Positions 18,061 through 25,516 of a DNA stretch of 64,000 nt are shown one piece after another. The translations under genes and the position numbers were made by a program. The notes below the pieces were generated by a model, which saw only the letters and a program-made list of their open reading frames with translations, had not been told where the DNA came from and ran no database searches. Positions within the stretch are counted from its first letter, which is position 1. Each line of letters begins with the position of its first letter. This stretch comes from Chitinophaga sp. sic0106 (lineage in GTDB: Bacteria; Bacteroidota; Bacteroidia; Chitinophagales; Chitinophagaceae): contig NZ_JAHUWJ010000021.1 in NCBI RefSeq assembly GCF_019219075.1, forward strand, positions 1-64,000. Direction: 5' to 3'.

Positions 18061-19464
18061 TTATTGGATGAATTGAGGTCTGATCAGGTTGTCAAAAGTG
18101 AAGATCTCATCCCATTTTTCCTGGGTGATGTACTTCTTCTCTTTCACGACCAGGTCGTGCACCGACTTACCTGTTTCCAGGGCTTCGCGGGCCACACCGG
18201 CGGATTTTTCATATCCGATAACGGGGTTGAGCTGTGTTACAATTCCAATGCTGTTCATCACCATCTGGCGGGTATGATCAGCGTTGGCAGTGATGCCCAC
18301 CACGCATTTATCTTTCAGGGTTTTTACAGCATTGCCCATGTAGGTAATAGCAGTAAACAGGGAGAAGGCCAGTACAGGCTCCATTACGTTTAACTGTAGT
18401 TGTCCTGCTTCGGCGGCCAGTGTAACGGTGAGGTCTGCCCCGATTACATAAAAGGCGGTTTGGTTTACCACTTCCGGAATTACCGGGTTTACTTTACCAG
18501 GCATGATAGAAGATCCCGGCTGCATCGGTGGCAGGTTAATTTCGTTTAGGCCTGTCCGTGGTCCGGACGAAAGAAGGCGTAAATCATTACATATTTTAGA
18601 TACCTTGACGGCTGTACGTTTCAGTACACCGGAGAGTTGCACGTAAGCGCCGGTATCATAGGTAGCTTCGATCAGATCCGCTGCCAGTACCAAATCCAGG
18701 CCGGTTACATCTCTCAAATGTTTAGTAACTAATTCAGAATATCCTTTAGGTGCATTTACGCCGGTACCGATGGCAGTAGCACCCATATTGATTTCAGAAA
18801 TCAGCCGCTTGCTTTCTTCCACCCTTGGCACTTCTTCGCCAATATTGGTAGCAAAGGCGCGGAACTCATCCCCCATGCTCATAGGCACGGCGTCCTGCAG
18901 TTGGGTACGACCCATTTTCAGAACGTTGCTGAATTCATTTCCTTTAGCTTCAAATGCCTGACCCAGGTCCGCCAATATTTGTTTGTAGCTGGTCAGCTTA
19001 TTAATCAGCGCAATACGGAAAGCGGTAGGATACGCATCATTGGTGGACTGGGAGCAATTGACGTGGTTGTTGGGATGGCAGAATTCATAATCTCCCTTCT
19101 TCTTACCCATCATTTCCAGGGCTACGTTGGCGATTACTTCGTTGGCATTCATGTTTACCGAAGTACCGGCACCACCCTGAATCAGATCGCTGAGGAACTG
19201 ATCATCAAACTCGCCGTTGATAACGCGATCACTGGCTTTTATGATGTATTCAGCGATATTTTTATCCAATACACCCAGGTCGCGATTGGCCATGGCAGCA
19301 GCTTTCTTAACATAACCCAGCGCCTGCACCATCAAAGGTTCTACCTTTAAAGGAATACCGGTTATATGGAAATTTTCAAGTGCTCTTAATGTTTGGATAC
19401 CGTAGTATACATCCTGTGGGATTTCCATTTCACCCAGGAAATCATGTTCGATTCTTTTTGACAT
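18061..19464 (-). CDS. aspA: Aspartate ammonia-lyase
   Basis: Deaminates aspartate to fumarate and ammonia. 467 residues, the normal length for AspA/fumarase II. Diagnostic segments: RIEHDFLGEMEIPQDVYYGIQT at the N-terminus, GGAGTSVNMNANEVIANVA at about 98-115, HPNNHVNCSQSTNDAYPTA at about 130-147, and the superfamily signature GSSIMPGKVNPV. The NCSQSTNDAYPT block is typical of AspA rather than fumarase. First gene of the minus-strand operon; its promoter must lie in the 137-base divergent gap to the lipase gene, where only an imperfect TACCTTCC box was seen. Confidence 0.92.
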   Translation of the reverse strand: MSKRIEHDFLGEMEIPQDVYYGIQTLRALENFHITGIPLKVEPLMVQALGYVKKAAAMANRDLGVLDKNIAEYIIKASDRVINGEFDDQFLSDLIQGGAGTSVNMNANEVIANVALEMMGKKKGDYEFCHPNNHVNCSQSTNDAYPTAFRIALINKLTSYKQILADLGQAFEAKGNEFSNVLKMGRTQLQDAVPMSMGDEFRAFATNIGEEVPRVEESKRLISEINMGATAIGTGVNAPKGYSELVTKHLRDVTGLDLVLAADLIEATYDTGAYVQLSGVLKRTAVKVSKICNDLRLLSSGPRTGLNEINLPPMQPGSSIMPGKVNPVIPEVVNQTAFYVIGADLTVTLAAEAGQLQLNVMEPVLAFSLFTAITYMGNAVKTLKDKCVVGITANADHTRQMVMNSIGIVTQLNPVIGYEKSAGVAREALETGKSVHDLVVKEKKYITQEKWDEIFTFDNLIRPQFIQ

Positions 19465-19601
19465 ATTGTATAAAAGATTTAAAACAGGAAGGTAAATGCT
19501 TTTACAACAATGGCAGGCCAGAAATTGTTTGGAGATATGCAGTTATCAGCAATTATTTAAAGTAACTTCAAGATTATAACCTTATTTTTTTGGAGAAAAC
19601 C

Positions 19602-20690
19602 ATGCGATACCGTTATTATCTTATCTATTTTCTGATTTTTATTTTCGCGGCGGAAACCCAGGCGCAAAAGTTAAAGCCAGGGTTTGATGCAGCCGAATAC
19701 CAGCAGCTGATGCTGATCATCAACAGGTCTATGGATACGCCGTGGACAAAGGTGAAGACACCCATGCCAAACAACTGCAAAATGATTTACCGTTCTCCGG
19801 AAGTGGGGATGCTGAACCGTTGGGACTTGTGGCTGCGGGATGACAAGGTGGCCATTATTCAGATAAGAGGCACCAATGGTACGGCTGTTTCCTGGATGGA
19901 AAATTTTTATGCGGGGATGATTCCTGCCAGGGGATATTTGAAATTAAATGATAGTACCCGTTTTGACTACACGCTCTCCAATGATCCGCAGGCGTACGTA
20001 CATGCAGGTTGGATGATTGGCCTGGCGGCCATGGGGCCTGATATTGTGAGGAAGATAAAAGAATGCTACCGGGAAGGCATACACGATTTTATTATCACCG
20101 GTCATAGCCAGGGTGGCGCCATCACATTCCTGTTGCGTAGCTGGCTGGCATACTTACCGGATATGCCTAAAGATATAGTGTTTAAAACTTACAGCAGTGC
20201 TGCACCGAAGCCGGGGAATCTCAATTATGCATATGATTATGATTATATTACCCGGGATGGCTGGGGATTAAGGGTGGTGAATGCGAGAGACTGGGTAGCG
20301 GAAACGCCGTTCTCAATTCAAACGACCCGCGATTTCTCTCCTGTAAATCCCTTTACAGATATTAAGAAAGCATTAAAAAAGCAGAAATGGCCTGCAAGGG
20401 CGGGGTTGAAATATTTGTATGGCCGGCTGGATCGCCCATCGAAGCGGGCCAGCAAGCGTATGCAGCGGATACTGGGAAACACGCTGTACAAGCGGGTGGA
20501 GAAGGTATTACCGGGATATGAGCGGCCGCCGTTTGTGAACAGTCATAGTTATTCCCCTGCCGGTACCCCGGTAATATTATATCCTGTTGCCGGCTACGAT
20601 GCAAAGTTTCCTTTTGACGGGAAGAATATTTTTTTGCATCATAATACGGCTAATTACATCTGGCTAACGGAACAGATATATGGGCATTAA
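19602..20690 (+). CDS. Secreted lipase-like alpha/beta hydrolase (class 3 family)
   Basis: 362 residues from the ATG at 19602 (an upstream TTG at 19590 is less likely). A signal peptide spans about 1-21 (FIFAAETQAQ). The nucleophile elbow is ITGHSQGGAITF, giving a Ser within GHSQG, preceded by the oxyanion strand VAIIQIRGTNG. NARDWVAETPF and the late NSHSY segment supply likely Asp and His. This pattern matches lipase class 3. Lipid substrate unknown. It ends with TAA overlapping the stop codon of the convergent gene by three bases (TTAA), so there is no room for a terminator between them. Confidence 0.8.
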   Translation: MRYRYYLIYFLIFIFAAETQAQKLKPGFDAAEYQQLMLIINRSMDTPWTKVKTPMPNNCKMIYRSPEVGMLNRWDLWLRDDKVAIIQIRGTNGTAVSWMENFYAGMIPARGYLKLNDSTRFDYTLSNDPQAYVHAGWMIGLAAMGPDIVRKIKECYREGIHDFIITGHSQGGAITFLLRSWLAYLPDMPKDIVFKTYSSAAPKPGNLNYAYDYDYITRDGWGLRVVNARDWVAETPFSIQTTRDFSPVNPFTDIKKALKKQKWPARAGLKYLYGRLDRPSKRASKRMQRILGNTLYKRVEKVLPGYERPPFVNSHSYSPAGTPVILYPVAGYDAKFPFDGKNIFLHHNTANYIWLTEQIYGH

Positions 20691-21235
20691 TCGCTGCTGC
20701 CGCCCTTCTCTCCTACAAACCAATGTTCCTTATCGCGGAATAACACGTTGAAGGTGGTCAGTGATCCGTAGATGCGGGTGATATATTGCTGGAGATTTAT
20801 TTTCTCTTCATCACTCAGCACTTTGTGACTGTTGATGTTTTGTTCCAGAACACGGAGGCGGTCGCGCAGCATCACAATTTTGTGAAAGAATCCTTCGATG
20901 GGCACTTCCTTGGCTTTGAGAGATGCATCGCCGGGTTGCAGCACCAGGGTGCCATTTTTCCATTTATCGCCTAAGGGCACTACTTCTGAGAAGCCACCCC
21001 AGAGTCGGAGTATTTTGAGGAGGGAGGTTTCTACTTCAGATAATGTTTCGACTTCTGTTGTTTTGTTTTCGGCCACGAGTACTTCGAAGAGCGGGTCTGT
21101 TTTATCTACCAGTTTAACACCGTGATCCATGAAGGTAACCTGGTATTGGGCGTAGCGTATGCCAATGATAACACCCGGTCCGAAATGTGCGTGTTGTACT
21201 CTGCTGCCGATGCCTAGGATCAGTTCTTCTTCCAT
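20687..21235 (-). CDS. Conserved protein with an N-terminal UvrD-type Tudor-like domain
   Basis: 182 residues, no signal peptide. Residues about 9-48 (GSRVQHAHFGPGVIIGI, then YQVTFMDHGVKLV) match the pattern of the small Tudor-like domain found at the C-terminus of UvrD/PcrA helicases and in related RNA-polymerase-binding proteins: R-V-x-H-x-x-F-G-x-G-V. The rest is mainly helical with a predicted coiled segment (LRDRLRVLEQNINSHKVLSDEEKINLQQYI). I do not recognise a named family. A role in binding RNA polymerase or nucleic acid is only suggested by the N-terminal motif. Confidence 0.6.
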   Translation of the reverse strand: MEEELILGIGSRVQHAHFGPGVIIGIRYAQYQVTFMDHGVKLVDKTDPLFEVLVAENKTTEVETLSEVETSLLKILRLWGGFSEVVPLGDKWKNGTLVLQPGDASLKAKEVPIEGFFHKIVMLRDRLRVLEQNINSHKVLSDEEKINLQQYITRIYGSLTTFNVLFRDKEHWFVGEKGGSSD

Positions 21236-21270
21236 CTGATTTTTTGTATAAACTTAAAGGATTTTTTCGG

Positions 21271-21456
21271 GTTTTAATGAGCTGCCTTCGGCAGGTCATT
21301 AAAACCGAAGTGGGCAGGAGCCCGCGCTCGTGCCCATTTCGGTTTTAAGTCAGGAACATGAAGTATGTACACACAAAAGGACAGTACCTGCGGTACTATC
21401 CTTTTGCTGATATCCGCGCGAAGCGCGGAACCCACCAGAATGACACCGAGGTGTCA
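21271..21456. repeat. Array of five hairpins in a gene-free gap
   Basis: Between two minus-strand genes lie five separate inverted repeats: 21271-21305 (10 bp, mismatch, 4 bp), 21301-21346 (9 bp, mismatch, 6 bp, large loop), 21375-21405 (7 bp, mismatch, 6 bp, TGC loop), 21413-21429 (7 bp, GAA loop) and 21441-21456 (6 bp, GAG loop). The three larger ones share the plan of outer stem, one mismatched pair, inner stem. The first one or two can end the upstream transcript; the number exceeds what termination needs. Confidence 0.7.
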
Positions 21457-21465
21457 TATGAAAAT

Positions 21466-22671
21466 CTATTCCTTCACTTTATTTAAAAAGTAAGATAATT
21501 TAAACAACAACTCATCAGAAAGTCCTGCTCTAAGTTTAGCTTCTTCGTCGGTGATACCGAGGCGGCGCAGTCGCTGGTAGTAAACGTAAGAGCCACCGAT
21601 GAGTTCCAGGCATTCCTGGATTTTATGTTTCACTTCCTCTTCTTTGGCGCGTTTTTCAAATTCCTTTTTGGTCAGGATTTTATCAACGAAATAGAAGTTG
21701 TCTTTATCTTCTACCCATTTATTGCCTTCGCGGTGTTGAGGTTTATATACTTCGAGATAACAGTTATCCAGTTTCAGTACGTCTCCGAATTCCGCTTTAA
21801 GGTCAATCACCATTGGTTTATCCGGCGTTGGATTGGCAAGGCGTTTTTTGATATGGTTACTGATTTCCACACCGAGGTCATCGCAGCTCATCAGGATTTG
21901 GTTCAGCTCTGAGTATTCGAGGCTGATGGTTATTCTGTTGTAGCTACGGCCGCTTTTGATTTTACCAAAGAGGCTGGGAGAAGTGTTTTCATCGAAGATG
22001 ATATCTTCTACCTGGATTTTGGTGATGGTGCGGTAGTTGGGTTTATAGCCTTCTTCAGAAGGTGTTGGTCTTTTGTTTACCAGCCTGGAAGTTTCCTGGC
22101 GGCGGCTGTTCTGGATGTAGTCATCCACAAAGCGCAATCCTTGTTTCTTCAATTTCGTATATAGTTCGTTACTGGTATAATTATTCATTTTGCTGAGGAT
22201 GTTCAGGTCGTTCCAGCTGTCGTGGTGCTGCATTTGCTTGAGTTCATCCAATACTTCAGTGGCGGGAATATTCCTGCGGTAGTACAATTCACCGATGAGG
22301 AAGATGGCATATTCGTGTGCCGGGTAGCCGAGTTCCGGCAGCACATCGTAGGGGGAGCGTTTTTGTTCACGGGCTCCCTGGAGGAGGTCGATATCCGACA
22401 TCACGGGTGCGAGCAGGTATTTTCTGGCTGCCGAGCGGAGTTTACGGCTTACGTAGTCCAACAGCTGGTCGTTTACCGGGCGGTGCTGTACGAAGTCGTG
22501 CAGTATTTGCACAAAGCGCCGCGAAGTAGGCAATCCGAACTGTGAGAGAATATCGTTTTCCATGTCCAGCACATCGTCATTTCCATCCACCTCGTTTCCA
22601 GGCTTTACCTTCCGGTCCAACTGCTGATAGCGCTGATAGTATTCCTGTAATTTCAGTTTAAGCTGATCCAT
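21466..22671 (-). CDS. Conserved hypothetical cytoplasmic protein
   Basis: 401 residues from ATG 22671; the frame is open to 22707, but the 12 extra residues (MPKHLIFNCIYI) do not fit the charged helical N-terminus. No signal peptide or membrane helix. The protein is mostly helical at the N-terminus (LKLKLQEYYQRYQQLDRKV) and has a beta-rich middle (about 200-320) with IKSGRSYNRITISLEYSELNQI. It is rich in charged residues to the end. I do not recognise the family. It follows a long promoter-containing gap and precedes the hairpin array. Confidence 0.6.
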   Translation of the reverse strand: MDQLKLKLQEYYQRYQQLDRKVKPGNEVDGNDDVLDMENDILSQFGLPTSRRFVQILHDFVQHRPVNDQLLDYVSRKLRSAARKYLLAPVMSDIDLLQGAREQKRSPYDVLPELGYPAHEYAIFLIGELYYRRNIPATEVLDELKQMQHHDSWNDLNILSKMNNYTSNELYTKLKKQGLRFVDDYIQNSRRQETSRLVNKRPTPSEEGYKPNYRTITKIQVEDIIFDENTSPSLFGKIKSGRSYNRITISLEYSELNQILMSCDDLGVEISNHIKKRLANPTPDKPMVIDLKAEFGDVLKLDNCYLEVYKPQHREGNKWVEDKDNFYFVDKILTKKEFEKRAKEEEVKHKIQECLELIGGSYVYYQRLRRLGITDEEAKLRAGLSDELLFKLSYFLNKVKE

Positions 22672-22974
22672 AATATATATACAATTAAAAATTAAATGCT
22701 TGGGCAAATAACTACGTGGAATTACACGCAGGAGTAATCCGACAGACCTATTAAAAATTCAAATAATTGATTTTCAATAGTTTATAAAAACGGGAATGAA
22801 ATGGGAAAGTCCGCAAAGATAATCAGAAAAATGCGATTTTAGAAGTGGTTGAGCTGTAGGAAAAGGTGCTATTATGGGTTGTGTTTATTCAGTCTGGTAG
22901 CATCTCACTGGTGCACAATCCAAATAGGTGTTTTCTCTAATTTATAACTAATTGGAAAAAAATTTTAGCATCTA
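22672..22974. other. AT-rich intergenic region
   Basis: No credible ORF or RNA gene. It must hold the promoter of the minus-strand gene ending at 22671 and leads into the tRNA promoter on the plus strand. No clear repeats beyond short A/T runs. Confidence 0.5.
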
Positions 22975-23007
22975 TTTGGAATTTAAAAATAGTTTCTCTT
23001 ATCTTTG
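22975..23007 (+). promoter_or_regulatory. Bacteroidota promoter of the tRNA-His genes
   Basis: A -33 element TTTG at 22975-22978 and a -7 element TATCTTTG at 23000-23007 are separated by 21 bases. This is the canonical arrangement for the primary sigma factor of Bacteroidota, and the best-formed promoter in the window. Transcription would start near 23012, about 60 bases ahead of the first tRNA. Confidence 0.8.
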
Positions 23008-23070
23008 CACTCCCAACAACGAAATAAGGACTTCACAAACGGTGAAATCCTCGTTACTAAAGGGAAATAC

Positions 23071-23148
23071 GGTGATTGTAGCTCAGTTGGTTAGAGCATC
23101 AGATTGTGGTTCTGAGGGTCGGGGGTTCGAGACCCCTCATTCACCCCA
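23071..23148 (+). tRNA. tRNA-His (GTG anticodon), copy 1
   Basis: The full cloverleaf can be drawn. The 5' extra G (G-1) pairs with discriminator C73 (23145), the hallmark of tRNA-His. The anticodon loop in CAGATTGTGGTTCTG reads GTG. The T-loop is TTCGAGA. The acceptor stem has one mismatch, a T-T at position 5-68. In this copy the genome encodes CCA directly after C73 (23146-23148), unlike copy 2. Transcribed from the promoter at 22975-23007. Confidence 0.95.
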
Positions 23149-23153
23149 TAAGG

Positions 23154-23183
23154 AAAAAAAGCTTTTGTTCCGAAGCTTTTTTT
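23154..23183 (+). terminator. Hairpin between the two tRNA-His genes
   Basis: An 11-bp stem (23154-23164 with 23173-23183) whose 3' arm is AAGC followed by seven T. This is a plausible intrinsic terminator, or a processing hairpin if the two tRNAs share one precursor. No promoter box was found between it and the second tRNA, which favours partial read-through. Confidence 0.6.
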
Positions 23184-23213
23184 GACGAAATTACAGGAAC
23201 AAACAAAAGATAC

Positions 23214-23288
23214 GGTGATTGTAGCTCAGTTGGTTAGAGCATCAGATTGTGGTTCTGAGGGTCGGGGGTTCGAGACCCCTCATTCACC
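23214..23288 (+). tRNA. tRNA-His (GTG anticodon), copy 2
   Basis: Identical in sequence to copy 1 from G-1 through C73, offset by 143 bases, with the same T-T mismatch in the acceptor stem. The bases after C73 are CAC, so CCA is not encoded and must be added by the nucleotidyltransferase. The identity extends a few bases upstream (TACGGTGATT), consistent with a recent tandem duplication. Confidence 0.95.
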
Positions 23289-23297
23289 CACCAAGGG

Positions 23298-23327
23298 AAA
23301 GGCTGATTCGAAAGATTCGGCCTTTTT
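23298..23327 (+). terminator. Terminator after the tRNA-His pair
   Basis: AAAGGC (23298-23303) pairs with GCCTTT (23320-23325), with further partial pairing inside (TGATTC with GATTCG), then T at 23326-23327. It ends the tRNA transcript before the convergent nuclease gene. Confidence 0.7.
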
Positions 23328-23346
23328 AATTTTTTAAGAAATGTAT

Positions 23347-24504
23347 TTAGATTCTTTTGCCGCCACTTAATTTATCTTGTTCCTCCTCAATAATTTTCGC
23401 CAATTCGGCTTCACTAGGCAAATTAATCAGATATTTAGATACAAAGACCTGCTGTGGCAAACCCGTTGTTGCATACCTTACCAGGTTTTCATTTTTATTG
23501 GCACATAATATAATTCCCACTGGTGGGTTGTCTCCTTCAGATTTTTCATGCTCATTATAATAATTCAGGTAAACGTTCATTTGTCCGGCATCTGCATGCG
23601 TAAACTCTCCTATCTTCAAATCCAATAACACATGACATTTCAAAATCCGATGATAGAAAACAAGGTCGATGCGGTAATGTGTATTATCAAATGTAATACG
23701 CCTTTGCCTGGCCTCAAAGCAGAAGCCACTTCCCATCTCCAGTAGAAAATTATGCAGATGACTGATAATTGCCTGTTCCAATTCTGTTTCTGTATATACA
23801 GCTTTTTCTTCTAACCCTAGAAATTCCAGCATATAAGGGTTTCGAAATACATCTTCAGGCTTTAAACCTTCACCTTGAGTTTGACTGCTTAACAAAGCGG
23901 CCTTATCTCTACTTAACCCTGTACGCTCGAATAACATACTGTTAATTGCCCGTTGCAAATCACGGACACTCCAGTTATTCTTAATAGCTTCCTTTTCATA
24001 AAAGCTTCGCTTTAAAGGTGAATCTGATTTCAGCAACTCTATAAAGTGAGAAAAACTAAGCCTGTTAAGCAGGAGATCCGGGGCTGTCTGGATGTTCTCC
24101 ACCATTGGCTGAGATGTGGAACCTGCTGATGTAACCGATTTTGCGGACAGCGTCCGCAAAATTGCAACATTCTGTAGATCAATCAAATAAGATTTAACTG
24201 GAGCAGTCAACGATAGATGAGGGTAAGTCTTATAAAAGTCTTTACACAGATATAAATGCCGTTCTCTAATTGAGATCAAACCGCTTTTTTTCAGCTTAAC
24301 TGCTATTTCTTTAAACAAACGTTGTCCGTATAACGCACGATCCTCTCCGTTTTGCTCATACTCCAAAATGTAAAAGCCAATTAGCCAGTTACGCAATGTC
24401 AAGGCTATATTTACCTGTTTCTGTGCCTGATTTACAAAATATTGGTTGGTTTCCTGAATACTATAAACAAGCTTTTCAATATTCATAACTTCTGTTGTAT
24501 CCAT
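23347..24504 (-). CDS. YhcG/DUF1016-family PDDEXK nuclease
   Basis: 385 residues, no signal peptide. The N-terminal half (about 10-200) has the DUF1016 winged-helix-like region with SGLISIRERHLYLCKDFY and NNWSVRDLQRAINSMLFERTGLS. The C-terminal half is a PDDEXK nuclease domain: Asp280 in HYRIDLVFYH and Asp295-x-Lys297 in HVLLDLKIGEF, with a helix Glu near 241-243 and the Gln of AGQMNVYLNYY. The family is found in mobile and defence contexts, often near restriction-modification genes, and its exact role is not settled. The gene is AT-rich compared with its neighbours and stands alone beside tRNA-His. An ATG at 24486 is an alternative start. Confidence 0.88.
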   Translation of the reverse strand: MDTTEVMNIEKLVYSIQETNQYFVNQAQKQVNIALTLRNWLIGFYILEYEQNGEDRALYGQRLFKEIAVKLKKSGLISIRERHLYLCKDFYKTYPHLSLTAPVKSYLIDLQNVAILRTLSAKSVTSAGSTSQPMVENIQTAPDLLLNRLSFSHFIELLKSDSPLKRSFYEKEAIKNNWSVRDLQRAINSMLFERTGLSRDKAALLSSQTQGEGLKPEDVFRNPYMLEFLGLEEKAVYTETELEQAIISHLHNFLLEMGSGFCFEARQRRITFDNTHYRIDLVFYHRILKCHVLLDLKIGEFTHADAGQMNVYLNYYNEHEKSEGDNPPVGIILCANKNENLVRYATTGLPQQVFVSKYLINLPSEAELAKIIEEEQDKLSGGKRI

Positions 24505-24672
24505 AACATTAGCAATAGTGTTTCTTCCAATAAATAGGTTAATTAAAATTAATCATTTTTACTGTGGTAGAATAAATGGCCATCATCCCAAAACGTATTT
24601 ACCCACAGAAACTGCCTAAACTCCACATATTCTCCTATCTTTATCGCCACTATTAAAAGACAGTAACATCTC

Positions 24673-25224
24673 ATGCTATATACATTACCTATCATCGCTG
24701 CACTCGCCGGCTGGCTCATCAATTCCATCGCCATACGTATCCTCCTGCGCCAACTGCCTAAACGCCGTGAACAATTAGCGACCGACCTCGGTACCCTTGC
24801 AGGTAAACAGTTTTCGTTTGCCGCCATCAAAAAAAAACTCACCGATCCGGAAAAAGTTAAAAGCATCATTCCGGTAGTAGAAACACACCTGGATGGCTTC
24901 CTGCGCGACCGCCTCCCCAAAGCCATGCCGGTACTGTCCATGTTCATCGGCGACACCACCATCAACCAAATCAAATCACACCTCGTCGCAGAACTCGACG
25001 CCCTCTTCCCGGTAATGATCAATCAATACCTCGATAACGTTGAAAAAGACCTGAACCTGGAAAAAATTATCAGCGATAAAATCAGACATACCACCGATGA
25101 ACAAATGCAACAGGCAGTACATAACTTCCTGGGCAAACAGCTGAATATGTTTAAAGTACTGGGAGCCATCTCAGGACTATTGATCGGAGGATTATGCCTT
25201 GCACTGGTTTTCCTGGCCAGGTAG
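24673..25224 (+). CDS. DUF445 family membrane protein
   Basis: 183 residues with a hydrophobic N-terminal helix (PIIAALAGWLINSIAIRILL) and a second at the C-terminus (about 160-181). Between them is an amphipathic helical region (KKKLTDPEKVKSIIPVVETHLDGFLRDRLPKAMP). This is the DUF445 pattern, which begins with a conserved G-W-x-T/I-N motif after the first helix. The gene is single. Function unknown; the family is thought to be membrane-associated. Confidence 0.78.
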   Translation: MLYTLPIIAALAGWLINSIAIRILLRQLPKRREQLATDLGTLAGKQFSFAAIKKKLTDPEKVKSIIPVVETHLDGFLRDRLPKAMPVLSMFIGDTTINQIKSHLVAELDALFPVMINQYLDNVEKDLNLEKIISDKIRHTTDEQMQQAVHNFLGKQLNMFKVLGAISGLLIGGLCLALVFLAR

Positions 25225-25252
25225 GCCCCCATTCGCCTAAAACACCTGATGT

Positions 25253-25290
25253 ACTTCGTATAGCCGCCAAAGATGGTGACTATACGAAGT
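25253..25290. terminator. Long hairpin downstream of the DUF445 gene
   Basis: An 11-bp perfect stem (25253-25263 with 25280-25290), one C/A mismatch, then five more pairs (CGCCA with TGGTG, one a G-T wobble) and an AAGA loop. It lies 28 bases after the DUF445 stop codon. No T-run follows, so termination is likely but not certain. Confidence 0.55.
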
Positions 25291-25470
25291 AAACCCGTTA
25301 ACCTGCAACAGAAACCCAATTAAGTACCCACAAAGCGCAAAGCGCATAGCCACCATCATATCGATACTACTGTTAACTACTGTTAAGACCTTCTGACGCT
25401 ACTTTTACCACACTTCCCCCGTAAAACTTCCGCTCATCATAATATGTCGCCATTCATAACGACACCCCAA

Positions 25471-25478
25471 TAATTTTG
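25471..25478 (+). promoter_or_regulatory. Putative -7 box of the first TonB-dependent receptor gene
   Basis: TAATTTTG matches TAnnTTTG exactly and lies 38 bases before the ATG at 25517. No TTTG is present at the -33 position, so support is partial. Confidence 0.4.
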
Positions 25479-25516
25479 TCTTAACCCGCAAATAAAAACT
25501 GGTTAAATCGATTAGG

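Noticed and set aside
25253..25290. Inverted repeat resembling loxP (ACTTCGTATA ... TATACGAAGT)
   Set aside because: The 10-base arms match loxP, but the spacer is 18 bases rather than 8, inner bases also pair to extend the hairpin, and no tyrosine recombinase gene is near. It is better read as a hairpin at the end of the DUF445 gene.
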